Source: Bradyrhizobium sp. KBS0727
Lineage (GTDB): Bacteria > Pseudomonadota > Alphaproteobacteria > Rhizobiales > Xanthobacteraceae
Reading direction: 5' to 3'
Length of the DNA stretch: 64,000 nucleotides
Assembly: GCF_005937885.2 (NCBI RefSeq)
Contig: NZ_CP042176.1
Location: 6,629,501 to 6,693,500, forward strand
Of this stretch, positions 25,437-33,545 are shown in pieces (position 1 is the first letter of the stretch; each line of letters opens with the position of its first letter). The notes under the pieces are model-generated. The model had not been told where the DNA came from. It made no database searches and saw nothing but the letters and a program-made list of their open reading frames with translations. The translations under genes and the position numbers were made by a program.

Positions 25437-26334
25437 TCAGCCGTTGACCCTCGGACGCAGCAGGTCGGAAAGTCCGACCCGGTTCAGCATTTCGTCGCGG
25501 ACGCGGTCGATCACGCCGAAAGCAACCTCGGCGCCATCACGGGTCGGATCGACATGAACGCGGAACGGACGCTTGCCGAATGGCATGTCGATAACCTCCA
25601 CGATGGCATCGGCCACCGACGAAGCATCCGCATCCGCGGGCACAATCGCGGCGAACGCCTTCTGCAGTTGCTCGCCGAAGCCGGCATAGGGACCGGCTTC
25701 ATATTCCGCGACCCGCCTGATCGGCCGGTGCGCCCGCATGGGCGAAATGATTGGTGCCGCCGGTGAACGCTCCCGGCACAATGATCGTGGTTTCGATGCC
25801 CCAACGCGTCAGCTCGCGGGCATAGACCGCCGCCATCGCATCCATGCCGGCCTTGGCGGCAAAATACGGCGACAGATACGGCGGTGTGCCGCCGGCCACG
25901 CTGCTGGAGGACACCCAGACCAGCAATCCGCGGCCCTGCTTGCGCAGCTGCGGCAGCGCCGCGCGGTTGACGCGCTGGGTCGAGAGCACGTTGACGTCGT
26001 AGAGTTCGGCGAGTTGCTCGGGCGTGAACGCTTCGGCCGGACCGAACGACATGTGACCGGCATTGTGCATAACGACGTCGAGGCGCCCCTGCTCGGCAAC
26101 GATTTGCGCAATCGCCGCATCGGCCGAGGCCTGCGAGCCGACATCGAGTTCGATCGCATGCAGATCGACGTTGTTATCCCGGGCATGCTTCTCGACATCG
26201 GCAACCTGGGGCGCGTTGCGGCCCCTGGTGTCGCGCATCGAGGCGTAGACCGTGTGGCCCGCTTTGGCGAGCGCATTGGCGGAGAGCCGGCCGAAGCCGC
26301 TGGAAGCGCCGGTGATGACGATAACCTGTTTCAT
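25437..26334 (-). pseudogene. Short-chain dehydrogenase/reductase, frameshifted near its 3' end
   Basis: The gene begins MKQVIVITGASSGFGRLSANALAKAG (cofactor motif TGASSGFG), has the NAGHMSF segment and the active site SSSSVAGGTPPYLSPYFAAKAG (YxxxK), then loses frame near 25716 after HFAHAGAPADQA. The C-terminal 90 residues (RVAEYEAGPYAGFGEQLQKAFAAIVPAD... to RPRVNG) continue in another frame to 25437. The total span is one base more than a multiple of three, so one extra base (or two missing) explains it. Without correction the protein would end four residues after the shift. It is either a pseudogene or an assembly error. It lies downstream of a second SDR gene. Confidence 0.82.
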
Positions 26335-26386
26335 GACACGTATCCTTTTCAAGGACGAGATGTTGATCGATGATGGAAAGGTTGGT

Positions 26387-27127
26387 TCAGACCATGCCGC
26401 CATTGGCGCGCAGGGTCTGGCCGTTGATCCAGCCGCCGTCGGGACCGGCGAGGAAGGAAACACTGGCGGCGATGTCTTCCGGCGTGCCGAGCCGCTCCAG
26501 CGGATTCATCCTGGACATGCGGTCGATCAGCTCGGGCGATTTGCCGTTGAGAAACAGGTCGGTCGCGACCGGGCCCGGCGCGATGGCGTTGACGGTAATC
26601 GAACGGCCGCGCATCTCCTTCGACAGGATCGCGCTCATGGATTCGATCGCGGCCTTGGTGGCCGCATAGACGCCATAGGTCTCGAGCTTGACCCCAACGA
26701 CGCTGGTCGAGAAGTTGATGATCCGGCCGCCGTCGCGCAACCGCTTGGCGGCCTCGCGCATCGCGTTGAAACTGCCCTTGAGGTTGATCGCAATCTGCTG
26801 GTCGAACAGCGCGTCGTCGCTGTCGGCGATCTTGGCAAGCTTCATGATGCCGGCATTGTTGACCAGCACATCGACGCCGCCGAAGGCCGCCTCCGCCGCA
26901 TCGAACATGCCGCGCACGGCGGCGGGATCGCTGACATCGGCCCTGGCGGTCAGTGCCCGGCCGCCCTTGGCTTCGATCCGGCGGGCCACCGACTCGGCCG
27001 ACTTGACGTCGCCGGAGTAGTTGATGACGGCGGTGAAGCCGTCGGCCGCCAGCCGCTCGGCCACCGCGGCGCCGATGCCCCGCGAGGCACCCGTTACGAT
27101 TGCTATCTTGTTGGATTGGTTCGACAT
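26387..27127 (-). CDS. Short-chain dehydrogenase/reductase (3-oxoacyl-ACP reductase-like)
   Basis: A 246-residue NAD(P)-dependent oxidoreductase of the classical SDR group: cofactor motif VTGASRGIG (residues 11-19), NNAGIM, catalytic Ser in NFSTSVVG and YGVYAATKAAIE (YxxxK), and a typical PVATDLFLNGKS loop. GAGGAGAACAAAA precedes the ATG at 27127. It is divergent from a lysR gene, and the shared promoter region holds nested inverted repeats, so LysR control is likely. The next gene on the strand is the frameshifted SDR, giving a two-gene SDR unit of unknown substrate. Confidence 0.9.
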   Translation of the reverse strand: MSNQSNKIAIVTGASRGIGAAVAERLAADGFTAVINYSGDVKSAESVARRIEAKGGRALTARADVSDPAAVRGMFDAAEAAFGGVDVLVNNAGIMKLAKIADSDDALFDQQIAINLKGSFNAMREAAKRLRDGGRIINFSTSVVGVKLETYGVYAATKAAIESMSAILSKEMRGRSITVNAIAPGPVATDLFLNGKSPELIDRMSRMNPLERLGTPEDIAASVSFLAGPDGGWINGQTLRANGGMV

Positions 27128-27192
27128 TTTTGTTCTCCTCATGTTTGGCGGCTTGGCCGCATCTGATGGGAGAAATCTAGGTACTTTCAGTT

Positions 27193-27230
27193 TCCGGATA
27201 ATCAGGCATTATCTGACATCATAATCCGGA
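27193..27230. promoter_or_regulatory. Nested inverted repeats between SDR and lysR
   Basis: Outer arms TCCGGAT (27193-27199) and ATCCGGA (27224-27230) enclose an inner ATAAT-CAGGC-ATTAT inverted repeat (27198-27212). The site lies 16 bp before the lysR start and about 65 bp before the divergent SDR start. It fits the binding region of the adjacent LysR protein. Confidence 0.55.
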
Positions 27231-27246
27231 CAAAACAAACAATCCG

Positions 27247-28134
27247 ATGGACCGATTCGACGCGATGCGGGTGTTCACGCGGGTGGTGGAGCGGCGCAGT
27301 TTTTCCGCTGCCGCCGACGATCTCGGCCTGCCGCGCTCTACGGTCACCGACGCCGTGAAGACGCTGGAAGCCCGCCTCGGCGTGCGGCTGTTGGAGCGGA
27401 CCACGCGACAGGTCAGTCCTACACTGGACGGCGAGGCTCATTACCAACGGTGTCTTTCGCTGATCGCCGATCTCGAAGATGCCGAGGGCGCGTTCGGCGG
27501 CGCCCGGCCGAAGGGGCTGTTGCGGCTGGAGGTGCAGGGCACGCTGGCGCGTCACTTCCTGCTGCCGAACCTGCCGGGCTTCTTCGCGCAATATCCCGAC
27601 ATCGAAGTCAACATGAGCGAGAGCGACCGCTGGGTCGATCTGATCCGCGAAGGCGTCGACTGCGTACTGCGCTTCGGCCAGTTGCCTGACAGCGACATGA
27701 TCGCGCGGCAGGTGGTGGTGCTGGAGCGGTTGACCTGCGCCACGCCCGACTATTTCGCTCGCTACGGCACGCCGACCAATTGGGACGCGCTCGACGGCCA
27801 CCGCATGATCGGAATCCGCTCGCTGACGACCGGGCGGGTGCGGCCGATGGAATTCATGGTGGAAGGCACAAGGCGCGAGGTTCCGTTACCAACGATCATG
27901 TCGGTCACGGGGCCGGAGAGCTACCTAGCCACCGCGCGGCTCGGTCTCGGCCTGGTCCAGGTGCCGCACTTTCACGCCGAAGCGGATCTCGCCGACGGCA
28001 CGCTGGTTCAGGTGCTGGCGGACTGGCCGCCGCCGACCGTGCCGGTTTCGCTGCTCTATCCCCGCAACCGCCAGCTCTCGCCGCGCGTCCGCGTCTTCAT
28101 CGACTATGTGATGCGCGCGTTCGGGCGGCTGTGA
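27247..28134 (+). CDS. LysR-family transcriptional regulator
   Basis: A 295-residue regulator. The N-terminal HTH reads MDRFDAMRVFTRVVERRSFSAAADDLGLPRSTVTDAVKTLEARLG, and the C-terminal part is a substrate-binding-like effector domain (GLLRLEVQGTLARHFLLPNLPGFFAQYPDIEV). This subgroup usually represses or activates a divergent oxidoreductase gene, which fits the SDR on the other side of the nested operator. The effector is unknown. Confidence 0.92.
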   Translation: MDRFDAMRVFTRVVERRSFSAAADDLGLPRSTVTDAVKTLEARLGVRLLERTTRQVSPTLDGEAHYQRCLSLIADLEDAEGAFGGARPKGLLRLEVQGTLARHFLLPNLPGFFAQYPDIEVNMSESDRWVDLIREGVDCVLRFGQLPDSDMIARQVVVLERLTCATPDYFARYGTPTNWDALDGHRMIGIRSLTTGRVRPMEFMVEGTRREVPLPTIMSVTGPESYLATARLGLGLVQVPHFHAEADLADGTLVQVLADWPPPTVPVSLLYPRNRQLSPRVRVFIDYVMRAFGRL

Positions 28135-28187
28135 CCGCGGAACCAAGCTCCCCTCCCGGCGTTGTCTGCGTAACGGAGGGATTACCG

Positions 28188-28394
28188 ATGCAGACGTTTT
28201 TCGGAATGATTCTGGGCGCCCTGCTGCTGGTCTGCGGCGTCTATGTCTATGATTCCATGCAGACGTCGAGCGTGGCGAATGGCCAGGTCGCGCAGACCAA
28301 CCGCACCATCGTCAACTGGGACGTGGCCGCCAACGACTGGGCGGCGCTGAAGACGCGCGCGCATAACGACTGGATCAAGATTTCGTCGAAGTAA
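28188..28394 (+). CDS. Small single-pass membrane or exported protein
   Basis: A 68-residue protein with an N-terminal hydrophobic helix (MQTFFGMILGALLLVCGVYVYD) followed by a polar tail (NRTIVNWDVAANDWAALKTRAHNDWIKIS). CGGAGGG lies eight bases before the ATG, and a good hairpin terminator follows. Its own strong ribosome site and terminator support a real gene. I do not know a function for the family; the layout resembles small inner-membrane proteins common in Bradyrhizobium. Confidence 0.7.
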   Translation: MQTFFGMILGALLLVCGVYVYDSMQTSSVANGQVAQTNRTIVNWDVAANDWAALKTRAHNDWIKISSK

Positions 28395-28421
28395 TCGCGG
28401 CACGATTTGCCGCAAGCATAA

Positions 28422-28454
28422 GGGCGCCCCTGTCGCAGACGGGAGCGCCCTTTT
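28422..28454 (+). terminator. Rho-independent terminator
   Basis: Inverted arms GGGCGC(CCC) and (GGGA)GCGCCC enclose a short loop and are followed by TTTT. It ends the transcript of the small membrane protein gene. Confidence 0.75.
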
Positions 28455-28477
28455 CGTTTGAGGAGTGATTCTTTTTT

Positions 28478-28525
28478 GACGCGTTTTCTTCACGCGAACC
28501 GGCGTCCACTTCGCTTGAAAACGCT
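28478..28525. repeat. Interspersed repeat, copy 2 (GCGTTTTC...GAAAACGC)
   Basis: Nearly the same sequence and orientation as the copy at 3139-3186 (GCGTTTTCTTCACGC near one end, CTTCGCTTGAAAACGC near the other). Both copies lie in short gaps and not in genes. Confidence 0.75.
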
Positions 28526-28532
28526 ATGACCG

Positions 28533-29213
28533 CTAGCCCTTGCCCGCCTTGGCCTTGCGGGCGTCGGCGATGACCATCTCGAATTCCGCCATGGTCAGCA
28601 CGCCGGGCACGCGGAATTTTCCGACGATGAAGGACGGCGTGCCCTTGAACCCGAACGCCAGCGCCTGATCGTTGTTGCGGGCGAGGATGGCGTCGATCGC
28701 CTTCGCATTGGTCGCAAGGTCGCGCTTGAGGCGATCGATGTCGATGCCGGCGCCGGACAACAGTTCGCCGATCCGCGGTTCGGTCAGTTTCGAACTGACG
28801 CCGATCATGGCCTCATGCGCCGCCATGAACTTGTCCTGGTATTTTGCGGCCAGCGCCATCCGCGAAGCGACCTTGGAGACCGGTCCCAGGATCGGCCAGT
28901 CCTTCAGCACCAGACGGACCTTGCCGTCGTCCTGGATCACCTGCCGGAGCTCCGGATCAATCTTGCGGCAGTACGGGCAATTATAGTCGAACCATTCGAC
29001 GATCGTAACGTCGCCGTCGACGTTGCCCGCCGCCGGAATTTCCGGGTCGCGCAGCACTAGCGCTTCCGTCAGGACCGTCTCGTCACCTTGGGCGAACGCC
29101 GGACGGGACAGCGCGGCCGCACCCAGCAGCGCCGCACTCACGCCAAGCAGACCGAGCGCTTCGCGGCGGCTGCGTTCCGGATGGTTCCGGGCTGGATTAT
29201 TGGTTCGGTTCAT
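28533..29213 (-). CDS. DsbA-family thiol:disulfide oxidoreductase
   Basis: A 226-residue exported protein. The N-terminus has a twin-arginine-like segment (SRREALGLLGVSAALLGAAALS) and a cleavable signal ending AFAQG. The mature thioredoxin fold has FDYNCPYCRKIDPELRQ (active site CPYC) and a cis-proline in KGTPSFIVG. It is closer to the DSBA-like/BdbD group than to E. coli DsbA. A periplasmic role in disulfide formation or isomerisation is likely. The matching oxidant DsbB is encoded at 35289, not next to it. Confidence 0.9.
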   Translation of the reverse strand: MNRTNNPARNHPERSRREALGLLGVSAALLGAAALSRPAFAQGDETVLTEALVLRDPEIPAAGNVDGDVTIVEWFDYNCPYCRKIDPELRQVIQDDGKVRLVLKDWPILGPVSKVASRMALAAKYQDKFMAAHEAMIGVSSKLTEPRIGELLSGAGIDIDRLKRDLATNAKAIDAILARNNDQALAFGFKGTPSFIVGKFRVPGVLTMAEFEMVIADARKAKAGKG

Positions 29214-29254
29214 TTTTCGGGGTCTCGCGAGGGCTGTTCTGCCCCTTTATACGG

Positions 29255-30037
29255 TCACAACGCGGTTATGTTACGCACCAGCATATAGAGCGCCACCGCA
29301 ATAATGACCACCGCGAACACAATGTTGAGCGCCCCGCGCTTTTCCGCGAGGTGCCGCGCCGAGCGCGTACCGGCCAGGCCGCCCAGGATGCCGCCCGCCA
29401 CGAACAATCCCGCCAGCATCCATGACACCAGCCCGGACCAGGCATAGCTCGCGGCCGTGGTCAGGCCGAACGCGGTGACGGCGACCAGCGAGGAACTGAC
29501 CGCATTCATGATCGGCATGCCGGTCGCCAGCATCAAAGCCGGCACGATCAGGAAGCCGCCGCCGATGCCGAAGAATCCGGACAGCGTACCGGTCGCAAGG
29601 CCAAGGCCGACGATGGCCGGCATGTTGGACATCGAGATCTTGACGTCGGGCAGCCCGATCCGCGAACGCGTCTTCAGCATCAGCATGGCGATCACCAGCA
29701 TGATCAGCGCGAACAGCGCCAGCAGCTTCTGGCCCTCGACCATCTTGCCGAGGATCGAACCGCCGAAGGCGCCGACGATGCCGGCCGCGGCGAATACCAG
29801 CGCGCAGGACCAGATCACAGTGCCGCCGCGCGCATGGTTGGAGAGGTTGATCGCGGCGTTGGCGGCAACCGCGATCGCGCTGGTGCCGATCGCGACATGG
29901 GGTTCGGGCACGCCGACCACATAGACCATCAGCGGCACGGCCAGAATCGAGCCGCCGCCGCCGACCAGGCCGAGCGAGAACCCGACCAGCATGCCCGATG
30001 CCAGTCCCAGCAGGCTTTGCGTTGTGGAGATTATCAA
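29255..30037 (-). CDS. Sulfite exporter TauE/SafE family permease
   Basis: A 260-residue membrane protein with about eight spans and the family's Gly-rich motifs: GLVGGGGSILAVPLMVYVVG at the N-terminus and GFFGIGGGFLIVPALML at the midpoint. The family exports sulfoacetate, sulfite or other organic anions. The start is uncertain: TTG at 30037 gives MIISTTQSLLG and best fits the family, while the frame runs open to 30106 with GTG/ATG options that add non-family residues. It lies downstream of lrgAB on the same strand. Confidence 0.85.
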   Translation of the reverse strand: MIISTTQSLLGLASGMLVGFSLGLVGGGGSILAVPLMVYVVGVPEPHVAIGTSAIAVAANAAINLSNHARGGTVIWSCALVFAAAGIVGAFGGSILGKMVEGQKLLALFALIMLVIAMLMLKTRSRIGLPDVKISMSNMPAIVGLGLATGTLSGFFGIGGGFLIVPALMLATGMPIMNAVSSSLVAVTAFGLTTAASYAWSGLVSWMLAGLFVAGGILGGLAGTRSARHLAEKRGALNIVFAVVIIAVALYMLVRNITAL

Positions 30038-30125
30038 GACGAGAGACTCACGTTTGGGGCGCGACCATAGAAGGATTTTCTGCCTGTCGCCATGGCCGCA
30101 GCACAAAGCTGCACTGCAACAGCGC

Positions 30126-30848
30126 TCAGCGCATCAGCAGCGTCACCGCCAGCGGCACCAGCAGTGACGTCACCAGTGCATTCAGGCTCATGGCGATGCC
30201 GGCGAACACGCCGGCCACCGCATCGACCTGGAACGCCCGCGCGGTGCCGATGCCATGGGCGGCGAGGCCGACGGCGAAGCCGCGGGCCCGGAAATCGGTG
30301 ATGCCGGTCCGGTTCATCAGCGGCGTCACGATGATCGCGCCCATGATGCCGGTCAGCACCACCGAGACCGCGGTCAGCGACGGATCCGCATGCAGGGATT
30401 CGCTGATGCCCATCGCGACTCCCGCGGTGACGGATTTGGGCGCCAGCGACAGGATGATGCCGCGCGGCAGGCCGGCGGCTTTCGCCAACACCACCACCGA
30501 GACGATCGCGGTGACCGAGCCGATCAGTAGCGCCACCAGCATCGGCAGGATCGCTGCTGCTACGACTTTACGATTTTCATAGAGCGGCACCGCCAGCGCC
30601 ACGGTGGCCGGCCCGAGCAGGAAGTGCACGAACTGCGCACCGCCGAAATACGTCGTGTAGGAGGTGCCGGTGACGAGCAGGAAGGCGCCGATGATCCACA
30701 TCGAATGCAGCACCGGATTGGCGAGCGGATGGCGGTGGGTTTTCAGCGAGACCGCATCGGCCACCGCATAGGTCAGCAGCGTCACCGTCAGCCAGAGCAG
30801 CGGCGACTGCGACAGGTAGACCCACAGCGAGAACGGATTTTCGCTCAT
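30126..30848 (-). CDS. lrgB: LrgB-family membrane protein
   Basis: A 240-residue integral membrane protein with LrgB/CidB landmarks (FLLGPATVALAVPLYENRKVV, LAPKSVTAGVAMGISE and a final VTSLLVPL). Members pair with LrgA/CidA and affect murein hydrolase export or, in plants and bacteria, small organic acid transport. The ATG overlaps the stop of the upstream lrgA gene by four bases (ATGA), so the pair is translationally coupled. Confidence 0.92.
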   Translation of the reverse strand: MSENPFSLWVYLSQSPLLWLTVTLLTYAVADAVSLKTHRHPLANPVLHSMWIIGAFLLVTGTSYTTYFGGAQFVHFLLGPATVALAVPLYENRKVVAAAILPMLVALLIGSVTAIVSVVVLAKAAGLPRGIILSLAPKSVTAGVAMGISESLHADPSLTAVSVVLTGIMGAIIVTPLMNRTGITDFRARGFAVGLAAHGIGTARAFQVDAVAGVFAGIAMSLNALVTSLLVPLAVTLLMR

Positions 30849-31231
30849 GGTGTTTCCTCTCCGCGCGTCATCAGGCGGCTGGCGACCAGGAAGGTTGCGA
30901 CCGTCACCAGCAAGGTCACCACGACCGAGACCGCCAGGATGGCGAGGATCGCAATGCCGTGTTCGGCGAGCAGATCGAGCTTCTGCACCACGCCGACGCC
31001 GGCCGGGATGAACAGCAGCGACAGATGCGCCAGCAGCCCGCGGCTGGCACCCTCGACGCCGTCGCCCTGCAGCGGTCCGCGCGCGAGCATTGCGAAGCGA
31101 TCCCGCGCCAGCAACAACAGCAGCAGGATGATCAGCCCGACCACCGGGCCCGGCATCGGCAGGCCGAGCCCGCGGACGATGACCTCACCGGTCAATTGAC
31201 AGAGCAGGATCAGGCTGAGGCTGGCAATCAT
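30845..31231 (-). CDS. lrgA: LrgA/CidA-family holin-like protein
   Basis: A 128-residue protein with four membrane helices and the LrgA signature QLTGEVIVRGLGLPMPGPVVGLIILLLLL near the N-terminus. It is the holin-like partner of LrgB encoded just downstream. No LytSR-type regulator gene is nearby. Confidence 0.92.
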   Translation of the reverse strand: MIASLSLILLCQLTGEVIVRGLGLPMPGPVVGLIILLLLLLARDRFAMLARGPLQGDGVEGASRGLLAHLSLLFIPAGVGVVQKLDLLAEHGIAILAILAVSVVVTLLVTVATFLVASRLMTRGEETP

Positions 31232-31291
31232 GCGACCGTCCGCGTTGGGGCAACAGCCGCATCAGGTCGCCACAGCGGACGCTTGTCAACG

Positions 31292-31771
31292 TCAGGCTGG
31301 TACGTGCGCCCTCTCCGCCACCGGCGCCGCCTCGCGGCGCGGCAGCGCCATCATCGTGGCGGTCATGGTCGCGATCAGGGTTTCGACGCCGTCCTGCTCG
31401 GCGTAGGCGCGGCCTTCGCATACGGTCAGCGTGCGGCCGGGCTTGACGACGGTGGCACGGAAGGCGAAGCGCTCGCCTCGCGCCGGTGCCAGCAGGTTGG
31501 TCTTGAACTCCACGGTCAGGATGTCGGAGCCATCGGGCATCAGCGTGAAGGCGGCGATGCCGCAGGCGCCGTCGAGCCCCGCGGTGATGATTCCGCCATG
31601 CACGAAGCCGTTCTGCTGGGTGAAATCGACCGAGTATTCCATCGCCAGATCAATCTCGCCCGGCTCCAGTCGCGCGATCGAGATGCCGAGCGTGCGCATC
31701 GCGCGCTGCCGCGCGAACGTATCGGTCGCGACGGCGCGGAAGTCCGGATTTTTCGGCTGGAATTGCGGCAT
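31292..31771 (-). CDS. PaaI-family hotdog thioesterase
   Basis: A 159-residue cytoplasmic hotdog-fold enzyme that hydrolyses acyl-CoA esters. The core reads FTQQNGFVHGGIITAGLDGACGIAAFTLMPDG, with the HGG motif and an Asp nearby, then ILTVEFKTNLLAPARGERF. I start at MPQFQPKNPDF (31771); the frame to 31825 would run through the second palindrome. It is divergent from a tetR gene with two operator-like palindromes in between, so TetR repression is likely. Confidence 0.88.
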   Translation of the reverse strand: MPQFQPKNPDFRAVATDTFARQRAMRTLGISIARLEPGEIDLAMEYSVDFTQQNGFVHGGIITAGLDGACGIAAFTLMPDGSDILTVEFKTNLLAPARGERFAFRATVVKPGRTLTVCEGRAYAEQDGVETLIATMTATMMALPRREAAPVAERAHVPA

Positions 31772-31787
31772 CTCACGCCATCGATTG

Positions 31788-31805
31788 TGATACGGTAGCG
31801 TATCA
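31788..31805. promoter_or_regulatory. TetR operator candidate 1
   Basis: TGATACGGTAGCGTATCA has 7-bp inverted arms (TGATACG/CGTATCA). It lies 17 bp upstream of the thioesterase start and shares the ATACG/CGTAT core with the second site 35 bp away (centre to centre). Confidence 0.7.
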
Positions 31806-31824
31806 AGGCCGTTGCGGGTTAGCA

Positions 31825-31838
31825 ATACGGTACCGTAT
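31825..31838. promoter_or_regulatory. TetR operator candidate 2
   Basis: ATACGGTACCGTAT is a perfect 14-bp palindrome, 23 bp upstream of the tetR start. Together with the first site it would let one TetR protein control both divergent genes. Confidence 0.7.
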
Positions 31839-31860
31839 CAAGAATCGGTGAGGGCGAACC

Positions 31861-32439
31861 ATGACCGGCAGCAGGGCCGATACGCGGACGGAGACGCGGA
31901 CAGTGACTTGGATCGAGGCCGGTTTTGCGGAAATTGCCCGCTCCGGCGTCGAGGGCGTGCGGGTCGAGGTGCTGGCGAAAAACCTCGGCGTCACCAAAGG
32001 CGGCTTCTATCGCCGCTTCCGCGACCGCGCGGCGCTGCTCGAGGCCATGCTGCAGAACTGGCGCGAGGGGCGCATTGCCGCGATCGAAAAGCAGACCAGC
32101 CTCGACGGCACAAACGCGCGCGAACGGCTGAAGGCGCTGATCGCGCTCTATTCGGAGCGCATGAATACCGAAGGCATGGGAATCGAGCTGGCGATCCGGC
32201 AATGGGCGCGGTCCGATGAGTTGGCGGCCGCAGCGGTCGCCGGCGTCGACGCCGCGCGCCTGAAGAATGTCGGGCAGCTCTATCGCGCCACCGGGCTGCC
32301 CGGCGAAGAGGCCGACGCGCAGGCGTTCCTGTTCTACTGCTTCATCTTCGGCCAGAGCCTGCTGTTTCTCGAGCGGGGCCCGCGCAAGCGCGCGCAGCTG
32401 GTGGCGAAGTCCGCCGAGAAGCTGATCGAAGACGACTAG
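31861..32439 (+). CDS. TetR-family transcriptional regulator
   Basis: A 192-residue regulator with an N-terminal HTH (WIEAGFAEIARSGVEGVRVEVLAKNLGVTKGGFYRRFRDRAALLEAML) and a helical ligand-binding domain. It is divergent from the PaaI-type thioesterase, and two matching palindromes fill the space between them. An acyl-CoA or fatty acid effector would be reasonable given the neighbour, but this is inference. Confidence 0.92.
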   Translation: MTGSRADTRTETRTVTWIEAGFAEIARSGVEGVRVEVLAKNLGVTKGGFYRRFRDRAALLEAMLQNWREGRIAAIEKQTSLDGTNARERLKALIALYSERMNTEGMGIELAIRQWARSDELAAAAVAGVDAARLKNVGQLYRATGLPGEEADAQAFLFYCFIFGQSLLFLERGPRKRAQLVAKSAEKLIEDD

Positions 32440-32474
32440 CAGGCGCGGCCGAAAGCTCGATCCGGCCGCGCCTG
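32440..32474. terminator. Bidirectional hairpin between convergent genes
   Basis: 12-bp perfect arms CAGGCGCGGCCG and CGGCCGCGCCTG with an 11-base loop, beginning right at the tetR stop. There is no clear T run, so it may be a transcript-stabilising hairpin rather than a strict intrinsic terminator. Confidence 0.5.
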
Positions 32475-32492
32475 AATGGGTTAGCGTGCGGC

Positions 32493-32978
32493 TTAGCCGG
32501 CGCCCTTCAGCTTCTTGTTGCACTCGCTGTAATAGCCGCCGCCCTTCTCGATCCACTTCATGCCGCCATTGCCGCCGGTGGTCTTGTTGGCGTTGTACTG
32601 GTCGACGCAGGTGTGCATGCGGCCCTTGCCGGCGGTTTCCTTGGCGTATTTCGGATCCACTGCATTCGGAAACACCGCGGGTCCGGACGGCGCAGCCGGT
32701 GCCGCCGCAGGTGCGGCTTCCTTCTTGGCTTCCTTCGGCGCGGGGGCAGGCGCCGGAGCGGCGGCGGGCGCAGCCGCCGGGGTCGCGGTGGCATCCGCAC
32801 CGCAATTGGCTTTGCGGAAGTCGTTCCACTTCTGGCCGGCGAGGGTGCCGGCGGATTTGGCCGCCTGGTATTTCGCGCTGCATTCCTGCGTGGTCAGGGC
32901 TTGCACCGGTGATGTCGCCGCAAATGCAACAAAACCCGACACCGCAATCGCACACAATATCTTGGCTTGAATGGTCAT
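32493..32978 (-). CDS. Exported Ala/Pro-rich protein with PsiF-like cysteine motif
   Basis: A 161-residue protein with a signal peptide (MTIQAKILCAIAVSGFVAFAATSPVQA). After it comes TTQECSAKYQAAKSAGTLAGQKWNDFRKANCG, similar in pattern to PsiF repeats (ECS...W/KxFR..C). A long Ala/Pro/Lys linker (about residues 65-100) follows, then a second domain with two cysteines (MHTCVDQYNANK and YYSECNKKLKG). It is expected in the periplasm or outside. GGAGACCAAGG precedes the ATG. It is divergent from a smaller PsiF-like gene. Confidence 0.75.
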   Translation of the reverse strand: MTIQAKILCAIAVSGFVAFAATSPVQALTTQECSAKYQAAKSAGTLAGQKWNDFRKANCGADATATPAAAPAAAPAPAPAPKEAKKEAAPAAAPAAPSGPAVFPNAVDPKYAKETAGKGRMHTCVDQYNANKTTGGNGGMKWIEKGGGYYSECNKKLKGAG

Positions 32979-33166
32979 CCTTGGTCTCCTTGGGACAGTC
33001 ATCTGCAGCTCCCATCCTAGCGCACCCGGAACTTGCGACAACGCGCGGGACGATCCCGCGCTCAAAATATTGTGGCGACGAAAACCCCGAATGACCCGAT
33101 CCATTCATTTGCGGTTCAGCATTGCGGCGCGACGGTTGCGCCCTCCTTTCCAACCGAGGTACCTCC

Positions 33167-33436
33167 ATGACCAAGATTTCTGCTTTTGCCACCGCAACCG
33201 CCGTCGCTTCGTTGCTGCTGATGGGCGCCGCCTCGGCGCAGACCGCCGCCCCCGCCAAGACCGAGGCGCCCAAGGCCGCGCCGGCGGAAAAGAAGGCGGA
33301 GAAGCCCCGCACCGCGGCCTCCCTCGAATGCTCGAAGGAAGCCGACGCCAAGGGCTTGCACGGCAAGGAACGCAAGAAATTCCGTTCCGAATGCAAGGCC
33401 GGCGCCGACAAGGGTGACAAGCCTGCTGCGAAGTAA
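33167..33436 (+). CDS. PsiF-repeat small exported protein
   Basis: An 89-residue protein: a signal peptide (MTKISAFATATAVASLLLMGAASAQ), an Ala/Lys/Pro linker and one PsiF-type repeat (SLECSKEADAKGLHGKERKKFRSECKAG). E. coli PsiF is induced by phosphate starvation; its function is not known. Divergent from a second protein with the same cysteine pattern at 32493. The ATG at 33167 is preceded by GAGGTACCTCC; the longer frame from 33122 lacks a signal peptide. Confidence 0.8.
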   Translation: MTKISAFATATAVASLLLMGAASAQTAAPAKTEAPKAAPAEKKAEKPRTAASLECSKEADAKGLHGKERKKFRSECKAGADKGDKPAAK

Positions 33437-33545
33437 CTGAGCTCACCCTCCCCTCCAGGGAAGGGTGAATCATCGGGACGCGGTGCGCATTGCTGCACCG
33501 CGTTCGCGCATTTGTCCCGCCACGGCGGATTTGCCATAAGGTGGC

